Shown here: one piece after another, positions 25,297 to 35,561 of the stretch
Numbering within the stretch: the first letter of the stretch is position 1
How the letters are laid out: every line of letters starts with the position of its first letter
The notes under the pieces: model-generated
Database searches by the model: none
Told to the model about the DNA's origin: nothing
What the model saw: only the letters and a program-made list of their open reading frames with translations
Assembly: GCF_000001735.4 (NCBI RefSeq)
Contig: NC_003071.7
Span: 7,929,151-7,993,150 of the forward strand
Length of the DNA stretch: 64,000 nucleotides
Direction of reading: 5' to 3'
Origin: Arabidopsis thaliana
Lineage: Eukaryota; Streptophyta; Magnoliopsida; Brassicales; Brassicaceae
Translations under genes and position numbers: made by a program

Positions 25297-26520
25297 ATTG
25301 TTCTCTGCAGAAATCTTTCAACTTATGATCTTTTAAAGTGAGACCAAAAGTACAAAACAAAATAGAGAATGGGAAAAAATGCAAAAAAGCTCTGAGTTAT
25401 TTGGTGGGTTTAAAGCAAAAGAGGATTTGCTATAAATGTATGAAGAAGTAGAGATTTAGGTTATGTAATATTGTTTTTGGGTGGTTGCTTAAAAAAGATG
25501 AAAGAGTTGGGAGAAACTAATCCATTGAAATCATTCTTCTTAGCTTTAAATAGAAAACAACATTGACCCACACACATAAGGTCCCCTACTTCTTATGTTT
25601 TTATTTTATTTTCCTTTATAAATGTAGAAATTTCATTTACTTATTTGTTATCTCTTACCTCTCTAGAAATAAATACTCTCTTACCAATTCAAAATGGTAC
25701 CACACGTTTTTTATACGCCACAACTTTTTTATACGTATCCCTTAAAAAATATATAGCAATAACAATAGTTTTCTATTTTACGTAGATGTTCAACATAACA
25801 TTTGTATCGGATTTGAGACCGATCTTTTATGATAAGTTTACGAAAATGGTCGTACTGTAGCTATGTGATAGTCACAAATGACAGTGAGATAGATTAAACG
25901 TTAGCGTTGGTGGATAAATCGGGTCCATCGTTTAGAGACACTTGACTATGACTAGGAGAAAAAAGAGGCTCAAGAACAAATTGCGGAAAATAGTAGTAAA
26001 GATTCGGTATCTAAGAGAGAGAGGGACATAAATTGATAAAAGAAAAGGTTGGGAGCAAAGAAGGTGAGAGGAGAAGGTGTAGGGTCTAAGTGACATAACC
26101 CACACCATGTGGGCATGTCCTTATGAACACTAAATTTAGAGGTTCTTTATCCCTTCTTTGTGTGTGTTATGTTTTCTTTTTTTTCTTCTTCTTTTTTGCC
26201 CTTTCAAGTTTATGAGAGGAGCTTTACAAGGAAAAAATAAACAATGAGTGAGACCTTAACATATATTGACATTTGGAATAGTCAAATTAATTGAATTCAA
26301 TCCAAACTAAAATTCAGAAAATTGATTGTTTCTATAAAACTTACTTACAAAGTAAAACCCAAACAAACTACATTGAATCCATGTAACAAAACTTATATTA
26401 AAAAAAGTTTGACCGCAAAATTTGCATCATGACATTATTGACATGTAGTCTAATAGTTTGTATTTTGTGTTGTAAATTGTAATTGTATCAGTACAAAAAA
26501 AAAAAAAACTGAAAAGAAGA
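25297..26520. promoter_or_regulatory. HBI1 leader and promoter region
   Basis: About 1.2 kb upstream of the bHLH gene. Near the coding start the minus strand has a leader with a TTTAAATAG-like motif near 25545. Farther up are CACACCATGTGGGC at about 26101 and homopurine/homopyrimidine stretches at about 26020-26070 and 26170-26200. No reading frame here looks coding. The limits of the promoter are unknown. Confidence 0.4.
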
Positions 26521-26526
26521 AAACAT

Positions 26527-26551
26527 CGCTAGAGAGAGGGGTCGAACCTCT

Positions 26552-26583
<32 letters not shown>

Positions 26584-26600
26584 AACTGAGCTACTCCAGC
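26527..26600 (-). tRNA. tRNA-Asn (GUU anticodon)
   Basis: Read on the minus strand from 26600, the 7-base acceptor stem GCTGGAG pairs with CTCTAGC (one G-U), leaving discriminator G at 26527. A D-arm (AGCTCAGTTGGTTAGAGC), an anticodon loop CTGTTAA with GTT as anticodon, and a T-arm with GGTTCGACC follow. There is no intron and no encoded CCA, as usual for nuclear plant tRNA genes. A run of T on the minus strand (26496-26507 in A on plus) just downstream fits a Pol III terminator. The length of 74 nt is standard. Confidence 0.95.
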
Positions 26601-26941
26601 TTATTGATAACAATAATATATAACTAACTATATTCAGTTAGTTTGAAATAAAGACACAAGACAAGATCATGCAAAAGATCTTGTCATCTTGGGTTTTCCA
26701 TAAAAGAATCAAACGAAAATCCATGAGTAGATAGATAATACAGCAAGACAACAAAGAACAGTATACCACCAACCATTGAATATTTTAGAAATTAATCTAT
26801 AACATGACATGTTAATAATTAAAAGCGACATCAAAATATATTTAAAATATATAAAGAAAACAATGGGTTTGAAGATAAGTGATTGGAAGGTAGGAGACCA
26901 TTGCTTTTGATCAGAGTGTTTGATCATATTCTTCTGTCTAC

Positions 26942-27298
26942 TAGAGTGTGGGCTTCCAACCTAAAACCAATTGGCAATAGGTGGAGAGACCCATATCTTA
27001 TATATACCACTTAAGATCCTACTTAACTTCCGATGTGGGACATTGTCCCTAATACGCCCCCTCGAGATGATGGCTCTTCTAGCCATTGATCTCGATATGT
27101 TTGGGCATGGATCGGCGGGCCAAGTATTGGGCCGGACCGATGTGGATCGGGTTGAGTATGTGCGGATCGGGCTCTGATACCATATTAGAGTGTGGGCTTC
27201 CAACCTAAAACCAATTGGCAATAGGTGGAGAGGCCGCTATCTTATATATACCACTTAAGATCCTACTTAACTTCCGATGTGGAACATTGTCCCTAATA
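26942..27298 (-). mobile_element. TRIM: miniature LTR retroelement, complete and non-coding
   Basis: Two 113-base near-identical direct repeats, 26942-27054 and 27186-27298, differ at only a few positions (around 26990 and at one GG/GA site). They enclose a 131-base core. On the minus strand the core starts 3 bases after the upstream LTR with TGGTATCAGAGC (27171-27182), which is the initiator-tRNA-Met primer-binding site. It ends with a purine run GAGGGGGCG (about 27055-27063) just before the downstream LTR, which fits a polypurine tract. No protein is encoded, so it would need enzymes from a full element. The size matches the TRIM class (Katydid-like in crucifers). I could not define the target-site duplication with confidence. 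Confidence 0.85.
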
Positions 27299-27869
27299 GT
27301 GTCCTTCTCCATTCACTGTTGTAATACTATTAAAGTTATAAGTTTACCCACTTCCAAATTTCAATCACATTCATAAGAACTGCAAAACGAGCGATTTTTT
27401 TTTTTTTTTGGATTTAAGTTCTTATAAGTTTTCCATTGTGAAAAAGTTAGCTAGTTATGTTAATATTATACATGTAGCAATATAGCACAAAGTCATTACT
27501 TTCAATCTACATAGTTGGACCAAATTGAATCAACTTTATAACATTGGCTGCATTAATGATTTTTTTCCTAAAAAATACAAGTCATGATATAATTCTTAAG
27601 GTTTCTCACATCTAAGATGTATCTGTCTAACAATATTAAGTTGTTTCTTTTTGATAAAAAGTTTTCTAATTTGTTTACTGATAATATCAAACAGAACCGT
27701 TGTAATAACAATATCGATGCCAGTAACAAAAGCTTATATGTTTTTTTGTTATGTGTAACAGTCTGATACACAAATAGATTACTTTTTTTTCAGTGTTTTC
27801 ACGTCCAATTCGGACCCTCCAGTTCGACCGGTTAACCCACAATCCAAACACTTCTCTGGTTTGGGTTAA

Positions 27870-28381
27870 GTATTAATAACCGGAAATACTTACTATTGGA
27901 CTCAAGAAAGAATGAAAGGGTGTGATCCATTTCAAACCCCATATTTCTTAATATGTTTTGATTTTACAGCAGAGAGATTTGGACAGGTTCTTCCTCTGCC
28001 ATTTCAGCATCATGAGGATGATAACAATAATGAAACTCTATCTTGCGTTAAAGAAGAGAAACTCTCGGTGTTATATCAATCCCTGTGATAGAGATTTGGA
28101 TTATAACTAAGATTGAGCCCTAAGTGGTGTTGTGGACCCCCTTCTTAAAAGTTGATATAGAACCACTCACTGTTCTTGATTTTCAGTTTTATGAAGAGAC
28201 TTGCGGTTTCTTCATTGATGAAGAGAAGAAAGTCTTCGTGGTTTTTGAGTTAGATGAATCTCAAGCCTACAAATATGCTTACATCATTGGAGAGAATATA
28301 TGCTTGAAAAAATTGGATCTTGGAGAAGTTAGAACATTTTCTTGCCCAATTGTGTGCTCCAGCTCTTATGTTCCAAGCTAA
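27870..28381 (+). pseudogene. F-box-associated (FBA) domain pseudogene fragment
   Basis: Conceptual translation gives an FBA-type C-terminal region in pieces. The first frame, from 27870, shows GNTYYWTQERMKG, then FQTPYFLICFDFTAERFGQV and LSCVKEEKLSVLYQ, and stops at TGA 28086-28088. The match resumes in another frame at about 28085 (IEIWITTKIEP), hits TAA at 28121-28123, and continues as FLKVDIEPLT, CGFFIDEEKKVFVVFELDES and YAYIIGENICLKKLDLGE to a stop at 28381. So there is one frameshift and one internal stop. The F-box and the start are absent upstream. The last 85 codons form an intact ATG-less frame. F-box genes are a large, fast-dying family in crucifers. Confidence 0.8.
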
Positions 28382-31050
28382 GTTTAGTGAAAATCAAGGA
28401 AGAGGAAGAGCAAAATTAGGAAAGAGAAGAAGTGAAAGCGAACCAAGTTAACAACAAGGTCTAACACTACACTATTAGTCAAAAAGGAAACAACAAGAGT
28501 TACAATTTATTAATAACTTATAACTCTTCTTTGAATTAGAAAGAAAGAAAATAAAAAAAGCTCAACTTTCATTCGTTTTTTTTTCCTTTTCTTTTGCAAT
28601 GTCCTTTAAACAAGACTAATATAATATTAATTTTGGTCATAAGTAGTATTTTGAAAACTCTTGTATTATTTTCTTTTGAGCTTGAGTTGGAGACAAGGTG
28701 ATATGTTCGAATTTTGAAATGAAAGCAATCGGCATGATGAACAGATTCAAAGTTCTAGTACTCATAGTAATACCTCAAAGTGTAGCATCCAATGTTGGGC
28801 CTTATATCCAATGCAAACATATGAAGTCAATGTTGCGCTTACATTAATTTTCAAAGTAGAGGAAGTAACTGTCGACTACAAACAAGCTTCGATGTTGGGC
28901 CTTACATCCAATGCAAACATATGAAGTCAAGCCTAGTGTAATCAACAGTGCGTGTGAAACAAATGTAACAAAATAATAATAAATGGTCACAAGTTCCTTC
29001 TATGACGACATTGTATTGCATGTCATATATCCAATATTCCAAGTGACCAAGTCGAAATCCAGTTTTATTTATTTGGACAATCCTTCTTTCATTCATAATT
29101 TCCCAACTTCAACGAGGACTAAAAAATTAAATTGTATTAATAAATATATAGAATTGAAACACTATAGTCTATAAATATATATAAACACTATACTACAAAC
29201 CTCAATATCAACATTTACTTATTTTTAATCAAAAAAATAGGCACCAAATAAAATACCCTTCTATCCGGACGAATCCTTGTGCTTCTGATTCGATTACGAG
29301 ACAAATTGAATTAGTTTATATCTTAAAATAAAAAGTATTCAAAAGCTTAGAATAATTATGATCTGGACCAGATATGGTAAATAACTAATGCAAATTCCTT
29401 TGCAAGAAAAAGTTGAAGAACTTATTGTTGCCACACTCCCACAACTAGTTTCATAGCGCCACCACCAGTAAACATGCATGTGTTTGATTCCTAAGGGGTT
29501 TTTAAGTCGACATTAAAAAGGCTAAATTGTTCAAATAGTTATCTTACAGATTGTTTTCTCATGATGGCTAAGCCAATGCTCTATGAAATTTAACTAAAAA
29601 TTATATATTAAATTTTGCTGTCGAAAATTCGATAACCAAAAATCTACATAAAACTCTTGGATATATGCTATCTACTAAAAACAAAAAAAACCATGAAGAT
29701 AACATTATGCGGGTTTGAATTTTGGATGATGATACAATGAACATACCAATCTGAACCACTAGATTTAAATGTTTTGATCAATAAATTGTACAATTAAAAT
29801 GAAGTTTTTAACAAAGTTATTACTTTATATATATTTTAAAATTTTAATTCTTATTTTATGAAAAAGTGAATAAAATTCGTTTTTTTCGTTTCTTTAAAAG
29901 GTGAAATCATAGTAACCACTGTTTCTAAACAATTTTCATTATCTTCAAATTAAAAGATTCATTTTTTTTTATTATTTTTGTTAACCGAGGACTATCCAAA
30001 GTCTTACTATATAATCTTCCAAAATCTATAAAAATTTCAGGTCAGTGAAAACGTTTACGGATGGTCATAGATAGTTGAAATTGGGAAAACTCGAACCCTG
30101 ACAAATAATATTAAATTTGAAAAAAAAAAAATCAAGATTCCATATAATTAAATGTTTTATAATTTACGTGGGCATGTGAGTACGAGGGAGCATCTTAACA
30201 ACATCGACTGTGGAACTTTTCAAAGGGATCATGTAAAGTTGGAATCTGATCAAATAAAATAAGAAAACCTTACTTTAGCAGCGAAGTTTGGTCCATATAG
30301 GCTATAGAACAACAACGAATACCCAATACGAGTAGCACATGACGAGGTGGATCATAGTAAAATGTTGATCACAAAACAAAATTTAATGAGTGAATTAGGT
30401 AGATGACACAATTGAATTAAGAAAATAGTAATGTAGTTTTTTTTGTTAGTTTTAATTTTATCTTTCATTTAAATGTTATGAGAGATGTGAACTTTATTTT
30501 GTAGCATGTTATTATGTCATGTGGACCTTTATTTCATTTATTAGACGCATATATTTGTTGTTATATGCATGTACGTTTACTTTTACAAATGAATGTCTAC
30601 AGCAAAAAAAAAGAACTCTAGATTCTATAGCTCCATCCCATAAAATAGATGTCCACTGGGAAGTACATTTTAAATATAACCTTAATTTTTGTAATTAATT
30701 ACATGACAATGCCATTAGAAAAATTTAATCAAAAACAAAATCCTTTAATGACGTCATTAAGATTACCAAAATCATTTAACTATAATATTCATTTCTTAAT
30801 TATAAAGTTTATTGGATCTAAAGACGGGTCATCAAAGATTTCCTAAACTGAAGCAAAATATACCGAATATTCAAATATATATCTGTTACCAAATTATAAA
30901 CAAATAAGTTCGTAAAACAATTTAATATTTAATATATAAAATTAATTAAATCTTAATCACATAAAAATTAGCACAAAAAAAGTATTCAACAATTAAAAAA
31001 TTATCAAATCTCTGTGTTATATAAGTTTTTATACTATATTACAATTTCTA
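28382..31050. other. Gene-poor AT-rich DNA with a paired repeat
   Basis: About 2.7 kb without a supportable gene. A segment TGTTGGGCCTTA(T/C)ATCCAA followed by TGCAAACATATGAAGTCAA occurs twice, at about 28793-28831 and 28893-28930, 100 bases apart. The rest is simple AT-rich sequence with poly-A tracts and TATATA stretches. A 65-codon frame at 30649 has no recognisable similarity. Confidence 0.55.
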
Positions 31051-31054
31051 CAAG

Positions 31055-31500
31055 GAGATTCTGAAATGGCAGAGGCTTGGTTCGCTACGTCAATTCTAAT
31101 TCAATTTGTTCTAAACTTCCTCGGAGCTAAAGCCTCGTGATTCAATTATGGCTCTTTGCTGCTATTAAGGTGATAGTATCTGCTTAGCCCATAGTAATAA
31201 GATGGTAGTGACCGCTTATCCTAAGTCTTCCGCTGGCATGGGTGTAACTGTCCTTCCAAAGTACCTCAAACAGTCCTCTTACGAAGCCTATTCCCGGCCT
31301 TACTCTGCATTCTTTCTTTCTGGTTGTACTAAGCAGGAGCGTTCCCCCTTACTGGCTAGGCAGCTAGTAGATGCTTGGCTTTCATTCCATTCCATTCTGA
31401 TGATAAATGAAGAAAGAGGTGTCGGACATCCTTTCCTTAGTAGGGTTTCTCCCTAAACAAAATACCGATTCAAGCCCCTTTACATGTTGAGATTAAGGAC
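31055..31500. other. GC-richer island, probably inserted organelle (mitochondrial) DNA
   Basis: This 450-base block is close to half G+C in a neighbourhood under 30%. It contains an 84-codon frame (31202-31456, with ATG) including SSYEAYSRPYSAFFLSGCTK, and has balanced, low-repeat sequence as in plant mitochondrial spacers. Its edges are abrupt: AT-only sequence before about 31050 and again after about 31510. I infer a nuclear insert of mitochondrial DNA (NUMT). I do not recognise a specific mitochondrial gene, so an old gene fragment remains possible. Confidence 0.45.
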
Positions 31501-31617
31501 GAATTTATAAGGTATGAGACGACCCAGAAAGCACTTAATCATGATAAACTTAAGTAATTTAAGCTAACTAATATATTTGCTAATCTTATACCTATCAAAA
31601 CCGACTATCGTTTCTTA

Positions 31618-32411
31618 TCTCTATAGTATTTTTGCAAGACTTTTTGGTGGAATTGGGTATAAGTGTATTCGGGTCATATGGTACATTCTTCTATTAAATA
31701 AATATGGTGCACTCCTATGTTATTAGCTAAAATGTTTAGATTATAAATATAGTCATATCATAAATAAAATTAATATTAATAAAATAAATGGCTTTTTGGC
31801 AAGACGGATTTGGAGGGACGGGTTTTTGAATCAACATTAATAAAAAAATAAAATATAATTACTCCACCGTTTCAATACGGGTTAAATCTTTAATTTATTA
31901 TTTTTTAAGACCAGTAATATGAAACATATCAAATCATCCTAATTTAGAAAAGATTATATAAAACCAAAAATGTTATGTAGTATACTGATATGTATAATGT
32001 TACTATATATAAAATTAAACTATAAAATATAAATGTATTAGATAATGATACAATTTGTAAAGCTTTTATATATAATAAATAATTCTTAAATTTTAAAAAT
32101 TACTACTTTATAAAAAAATACGGGACGGGTAAAGAAATTACAGAACGAGTTTTATTTTGGAATTGGGTTATATGGTAGATGTATTTGAATCAATATTTAT
32201 AAAATTTTAAAGTATTATTAATATGCTGTTTTAATAAGGGTTAAAACTTCAGCTTTTTAACAATTGTCTCATGGATTCGTGGTATAGCGTTACTTAATAA
32301 CAATTATAAACTGTAAAATATAAATATTTTATAAAAATAAAACTTGCAAGTTTTAATATATTACCTTTAAAAAATAAATCGTTCTGCGGTATACCGCGGG
32401 TTAAAATCTAG
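31618..32411 (+). mobile_element. Non-autonomous Helitron
   Basis: The 3' end has the Helitron hallmark: a GC hairpin GCGGTATACCGC (32386-32397), then a short spacer and CTAG at 32408-32411 followed by host T. A fitting 5' end is A|TCTCTATAGTATTTTTGC at 31618, with host A at 31617, giving the usual A^T insertion site. The 794-base body is AT-rich, with two diverged internal blocks each containing GGGACGGGT-like and CGGGTTAAA-like words. There is no protein coding capacity and no terminal inverted repeat, as expected. The 3' end is secure; the 5' end is a best match. Confidence 0.7.
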
Positions 32412-33650
32412 TTAACATATAACGGAGAAAATCACTCATATGATAAGTGATAACAGTTGATTGAAGAATAAAATCATTGAAAGAATCGTTATTAATATAC
32501 ACTCTTCCGTTTGATTTGTTGAATCAAATGTGTTAAACATCCGTTCAAAGGACAAGGCCATAAGCGCCTGTTCAAGTCGAGGATCGCAAGGTAAGTTTCC
32601 TATACCGCTACATGTGTACGTGAAATAACATACTTAAAGTATGAGGTTATATGGTCTGCGAATGCATGAACCAAAACCAATGAATGATGGTCATTATCGA
32701 CGACAATGATTTTGAATCATAAGCGAGCAAGACATGACCTCAGAGGTGGCAAGGAGATCTGAGTATCCGAACATTGCGAGTCTTAATGACAATGTGAGAT
32801 TTCACATGGACACGGTTTCTCAAAATAATTAGTATTTGTTTTCGTGTTTTTTTGTCGTTATATGTTTTCAATCGATTATGTGTCAAACTCATACAGAAAT
32901 ATGATATTACAATGCTTAGAACATGGTTATAAGTGATAATTATAAAATATCATTAAAAATAATTTAATATTATTTATAATATTTGTTTAATAGATTTTTT
33001 TTTTTTCCTTTTTGGTAAATGCGACCAATCAGAGGATATCACGTCACATGATACTGGTATCAAAAACATCATTGAGCTGATCAAGTTCATTTTAATTATT
33101 TTATTAATATAAAAATAATTTTTGGACTTGTGATACTATAGAAATATCACTCATGTACATGGTCTTAGTTTCCCCAAATGTACACTTGTATTATTGAAAC
33201 TAGAAAAGAACCCGTGATACTAGTAAATCTTTTATTTATTATGTTGTAATTTAAATAAATATATATTTAGATATTCAATTCAACAATTAATATCTCTTGC
33301 ATTTTTATTTATCAAAAAAAAAAGAGTACAAAGCAAAATATTCAGAGAAAAATAGAGTCCATAACTCCATATATGTTTGTTTTCTTAATGTCATTTACTC
33401 AATTATTTTTCATATATAAGTAATAACCAACATATAGCTGTCAAAAAAAAAAAACAACATGGTTGGAAAATGGTCACAAATAAAACACTGCTAAGTTTGC
33501 CAAAAAAAAAAAAAAAAAAACTGCTACATGCAAGTGGAGCTACCACGCAAAGTTAGAGGCTTAAACACATTTACTAAAAAGTAAAACTTTAGGTACGAAA
33601 GTTCCATAACTTCTCACCTTCTCTGTAGTCGAAGAATCTGAGGATTGATA
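32412..33650. other. Spacer with a gene-like fragment near 32.5-32.8 kb
   Basis: Bases 32535-32815 are richer in G+C than their surroundings and include an exon-like stretch followed by a donor-like AAG|GTAAGTTT at 32589. I do not recognise a product. The remainder is AT-rich with poly-A/poly-T tracts. An 18-base A run ends near 33521. Confidence 0.4.
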
Positions 33651-33659
33651 AATGTTTTA

Positions 33660-33964
33660 AACAAAGAAGCACAACAAGCGTAAGAAAGGCGCAGAAGATC
33701 TCTCGAAGATAAGATCCCAAGATTTGGAGAACTAGTCCGATTCTCTAACCATGTTCAAAGGTGAAAATTAAAAAGAAGACAAGAACACCTGAATATTCTT
33801 TGATAAATGTACTTCTTTTCACATCTCTAGGCCAGCCAGTAACTTCGATTCAAGAACTCAATCATCCCAAGAGATCAAAGAGATTTACACAAGATGAACT
33901 AGTTTACAAGAGGCTGCACAAAAGAAAAGAAAAAAATGGTTTGGTTAGTGAGGAATCATCTTGA
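33660..33964 (+). pseudogene. Unrecognised split reading frame, probably a gene relic
   Basis: A frame from 33660 reads TKKHNKRKKGAEDLSKIRSQ, has one stop TAG about 45 bases before the donor, then SDSLTMFK. It reaches a good donor (AAAG|GTGAAA, 33761) and a good acceptor (ATCTCTAG, 33830) 70 bases later, and continues in phase as GQPVTSIQELNHPKRSKR to a stop at 33964. The inferred 70-base intron is within the plant range. A short intact version would start at ATG 33751 (about 46 codons). I do not recognise the family; the lysine-rich composition suggests a nuclear protein. Either a decayed duplicate or a small gene. Confidence 0.35.
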
Positions 33965-34244
33965 TTAATTTTTCATTTTAATAAATGAACATATCATTGT
34001 CAAAGAATGTTATTCCGTGGCACCCACGAATGAACATGTTTTAGAGGGCTAAAATCTCTGATTATGCCAAAGTACATCTTTTTTAGTACTGTGTGTCGTC
34101 TGAGATTTGTCTTATTGTCTAATAATTGGAATCATGTTCTGACGTACACCTACTAGCTAAAGGCACCAGACATAAATAGTGTTTAATATTCAGCAAAATC
34201 ATCGTCCTTTTCTATAGATGCTCAATATAAACCAGTAAATGTAT

Positions 34245-34825
34245 AGATTACCCAAGTTGCTCAACGATCTTGAAGCCAATAATGGCATGATTCGCTTTTT
34301 GTCACACTCCGGTGATTAAAGACTTCAACAGAGCTAATCAGATCGAAAAGACATCTATCACTGCAAAGAAGTACTTAACTATATACTTTTCTCGATCACA
34401 CAAGATGGAAAAATTGCAAGAAATATTACACACAAGCTTAACAATTCACCTACAACTACAACACTACAACAGATACTCAATAAATTTCAGTAAATATAAG
34501 ATTACCTGAAGTTGCTCTTTTTTTATTTATTGAATACCATGAGGTTTTAAGCCGAAACCCGTAATTCTCCAAAGCCCGAAATCACATCATGTAATATTAG
34601 TTTCATCTCAAACGTCACTCGAACCGGCGACCTCTAAGCATGTAAATTGCTTAACGATCTTTGGAGCCAAGAATGGCAAAATCACAATCCCACAATGGAA
34701 ACAATATAAAAGTTAACTAAGCTAATCCAACAATGCAAAGAGGAACTCTATAGAGATTATATTATTTTCAATCATACAAGAAAAAAAAATTGCAAAAAAT
34801 ATTAAACACAAGCTTAACAATCACA
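34245..34825 (-). repeat. Diverged duplicated block with a tRNA-related (SINE-like) head
   Basis: Two related segments, about 34245-34450 and about 34636-34820, share CAACGATCTTGAAGCCAA-type sequence, TGCAAAGA, TTTTC(G/A)ATCA(C/T)ACAAGA, AAAAATTGCAA and ACACAAGCTTAACAAT. Between and overlapping them, the minus strand reads TAAGCAATTTACATGCTTAG followed shortly by GGTTCGAGTGACG (about 34614-34626). The latter resembles a Pol III B box in a tRNA-like arrangement. This fits a tRNA-derived SINE or a decayed tRNA-like sequence. No clean target duplication was found, so the class is tentative. Confidence 0.4.
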
Positions 34826-35327
34826 TGCTTTATGAATAGTATCGGATACGATAGGGGGTTAATTCGACACTAATGATGATGATAAGATCCAAAATGCTGA
34901 AAGAGGTAAGGGAGGGTCCAATAGTTATTGGTAAACTTTACGGACACTAGCAAGAAAAAGGAAGCCTCCTAATTTCCTTATAGCAATGGTCAAGAGAATC
35001 TCATTCCACTAAAACTATTAAACCTTTATTATGTCCTTTAAGGGACTAGACTCTAATGATCATTATCATATCAAAGCTTCTATCAAAACTTTTGTCCCTT
35101 CACTAAAATTTTATGTGGTAGCTAAAAGAATGGTCATTCTAAAAATCTCTCATTTCAAAGTATATATTCTTCCAACTGGCTTATAACCCCACACATTGCT
35201 TTTCTCCTCCTACATATAAGGAGCTCCACACTCCCTCAAACTAAACCAATTCAAGTCATCTCTATCCGTCAACAATACAAACCAACCTTCTCAATTCCTC
35301 TCTTTTCATCCACATTTTCACTAGCTA

Positions 35328-35561
35328 ATGGCTTCTAGTTCAATGAGCACCTCATCATGGACAGCTAGAGAGGACAAGCAATTCGAAATGGCGTTGGCGA
35401 AATTCGACAAGGACACTCCTGACCGTTGGCAAAAAATTGCAAGGGCAGTTGGTGGGAAATCAACTGAAGAAGTAAAGCGACACTATGAATTGCTCCTTAG
35501 GGATGTGAATGACATTGAGTCAGGACGCTATCCACAACCTAGGTACCGTAACACTAATTGA
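35328..35561 (+). CDS. RL4: RADIALIS-LIKE single-MYB protein (RL4)
   Basis: A 77-residue protein made almost entirely of one SANT/MYB domain (about residues 8-65). It contains [20 protein letters not shown], then [20 protein letters not shown] and HYELLLRDV, with the W..W..Y spacing of the RADIALIS/I-box class. RAD-like proteins bind other MYB-domain partners and block their DNA binding or dimerisation. The C-terminal tail SGRYPQPRY is typical. The start is the only ATG in frame and is preceded by a C/T-rich leader; a TATATAAGGAG box at about 35213 sits about 115 bases upstream. Matches At2g18328 in size. Confidence 0.93.
   Translation: MASSSMSTSSWTAREDKQFEMALAKFDKDTPDRWQKIARAVGGKSTEEVKRHYELLLRDVNDIESGRYPQPRYRNTN

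Noticed and set aside
26961-27221. Two open frames of 86 and 68 codons on opposite strands
   Set aside because: Both lie entirely inside the TRIM LTRs and core, which are non-coding by class.
31202-31456. An 84-codon frame with ATG
   Set aside because: It lies in the GC-rich insert; GC-rich DNA has fewer stops, and no protein family is recognised. Kept only as part of the insert.
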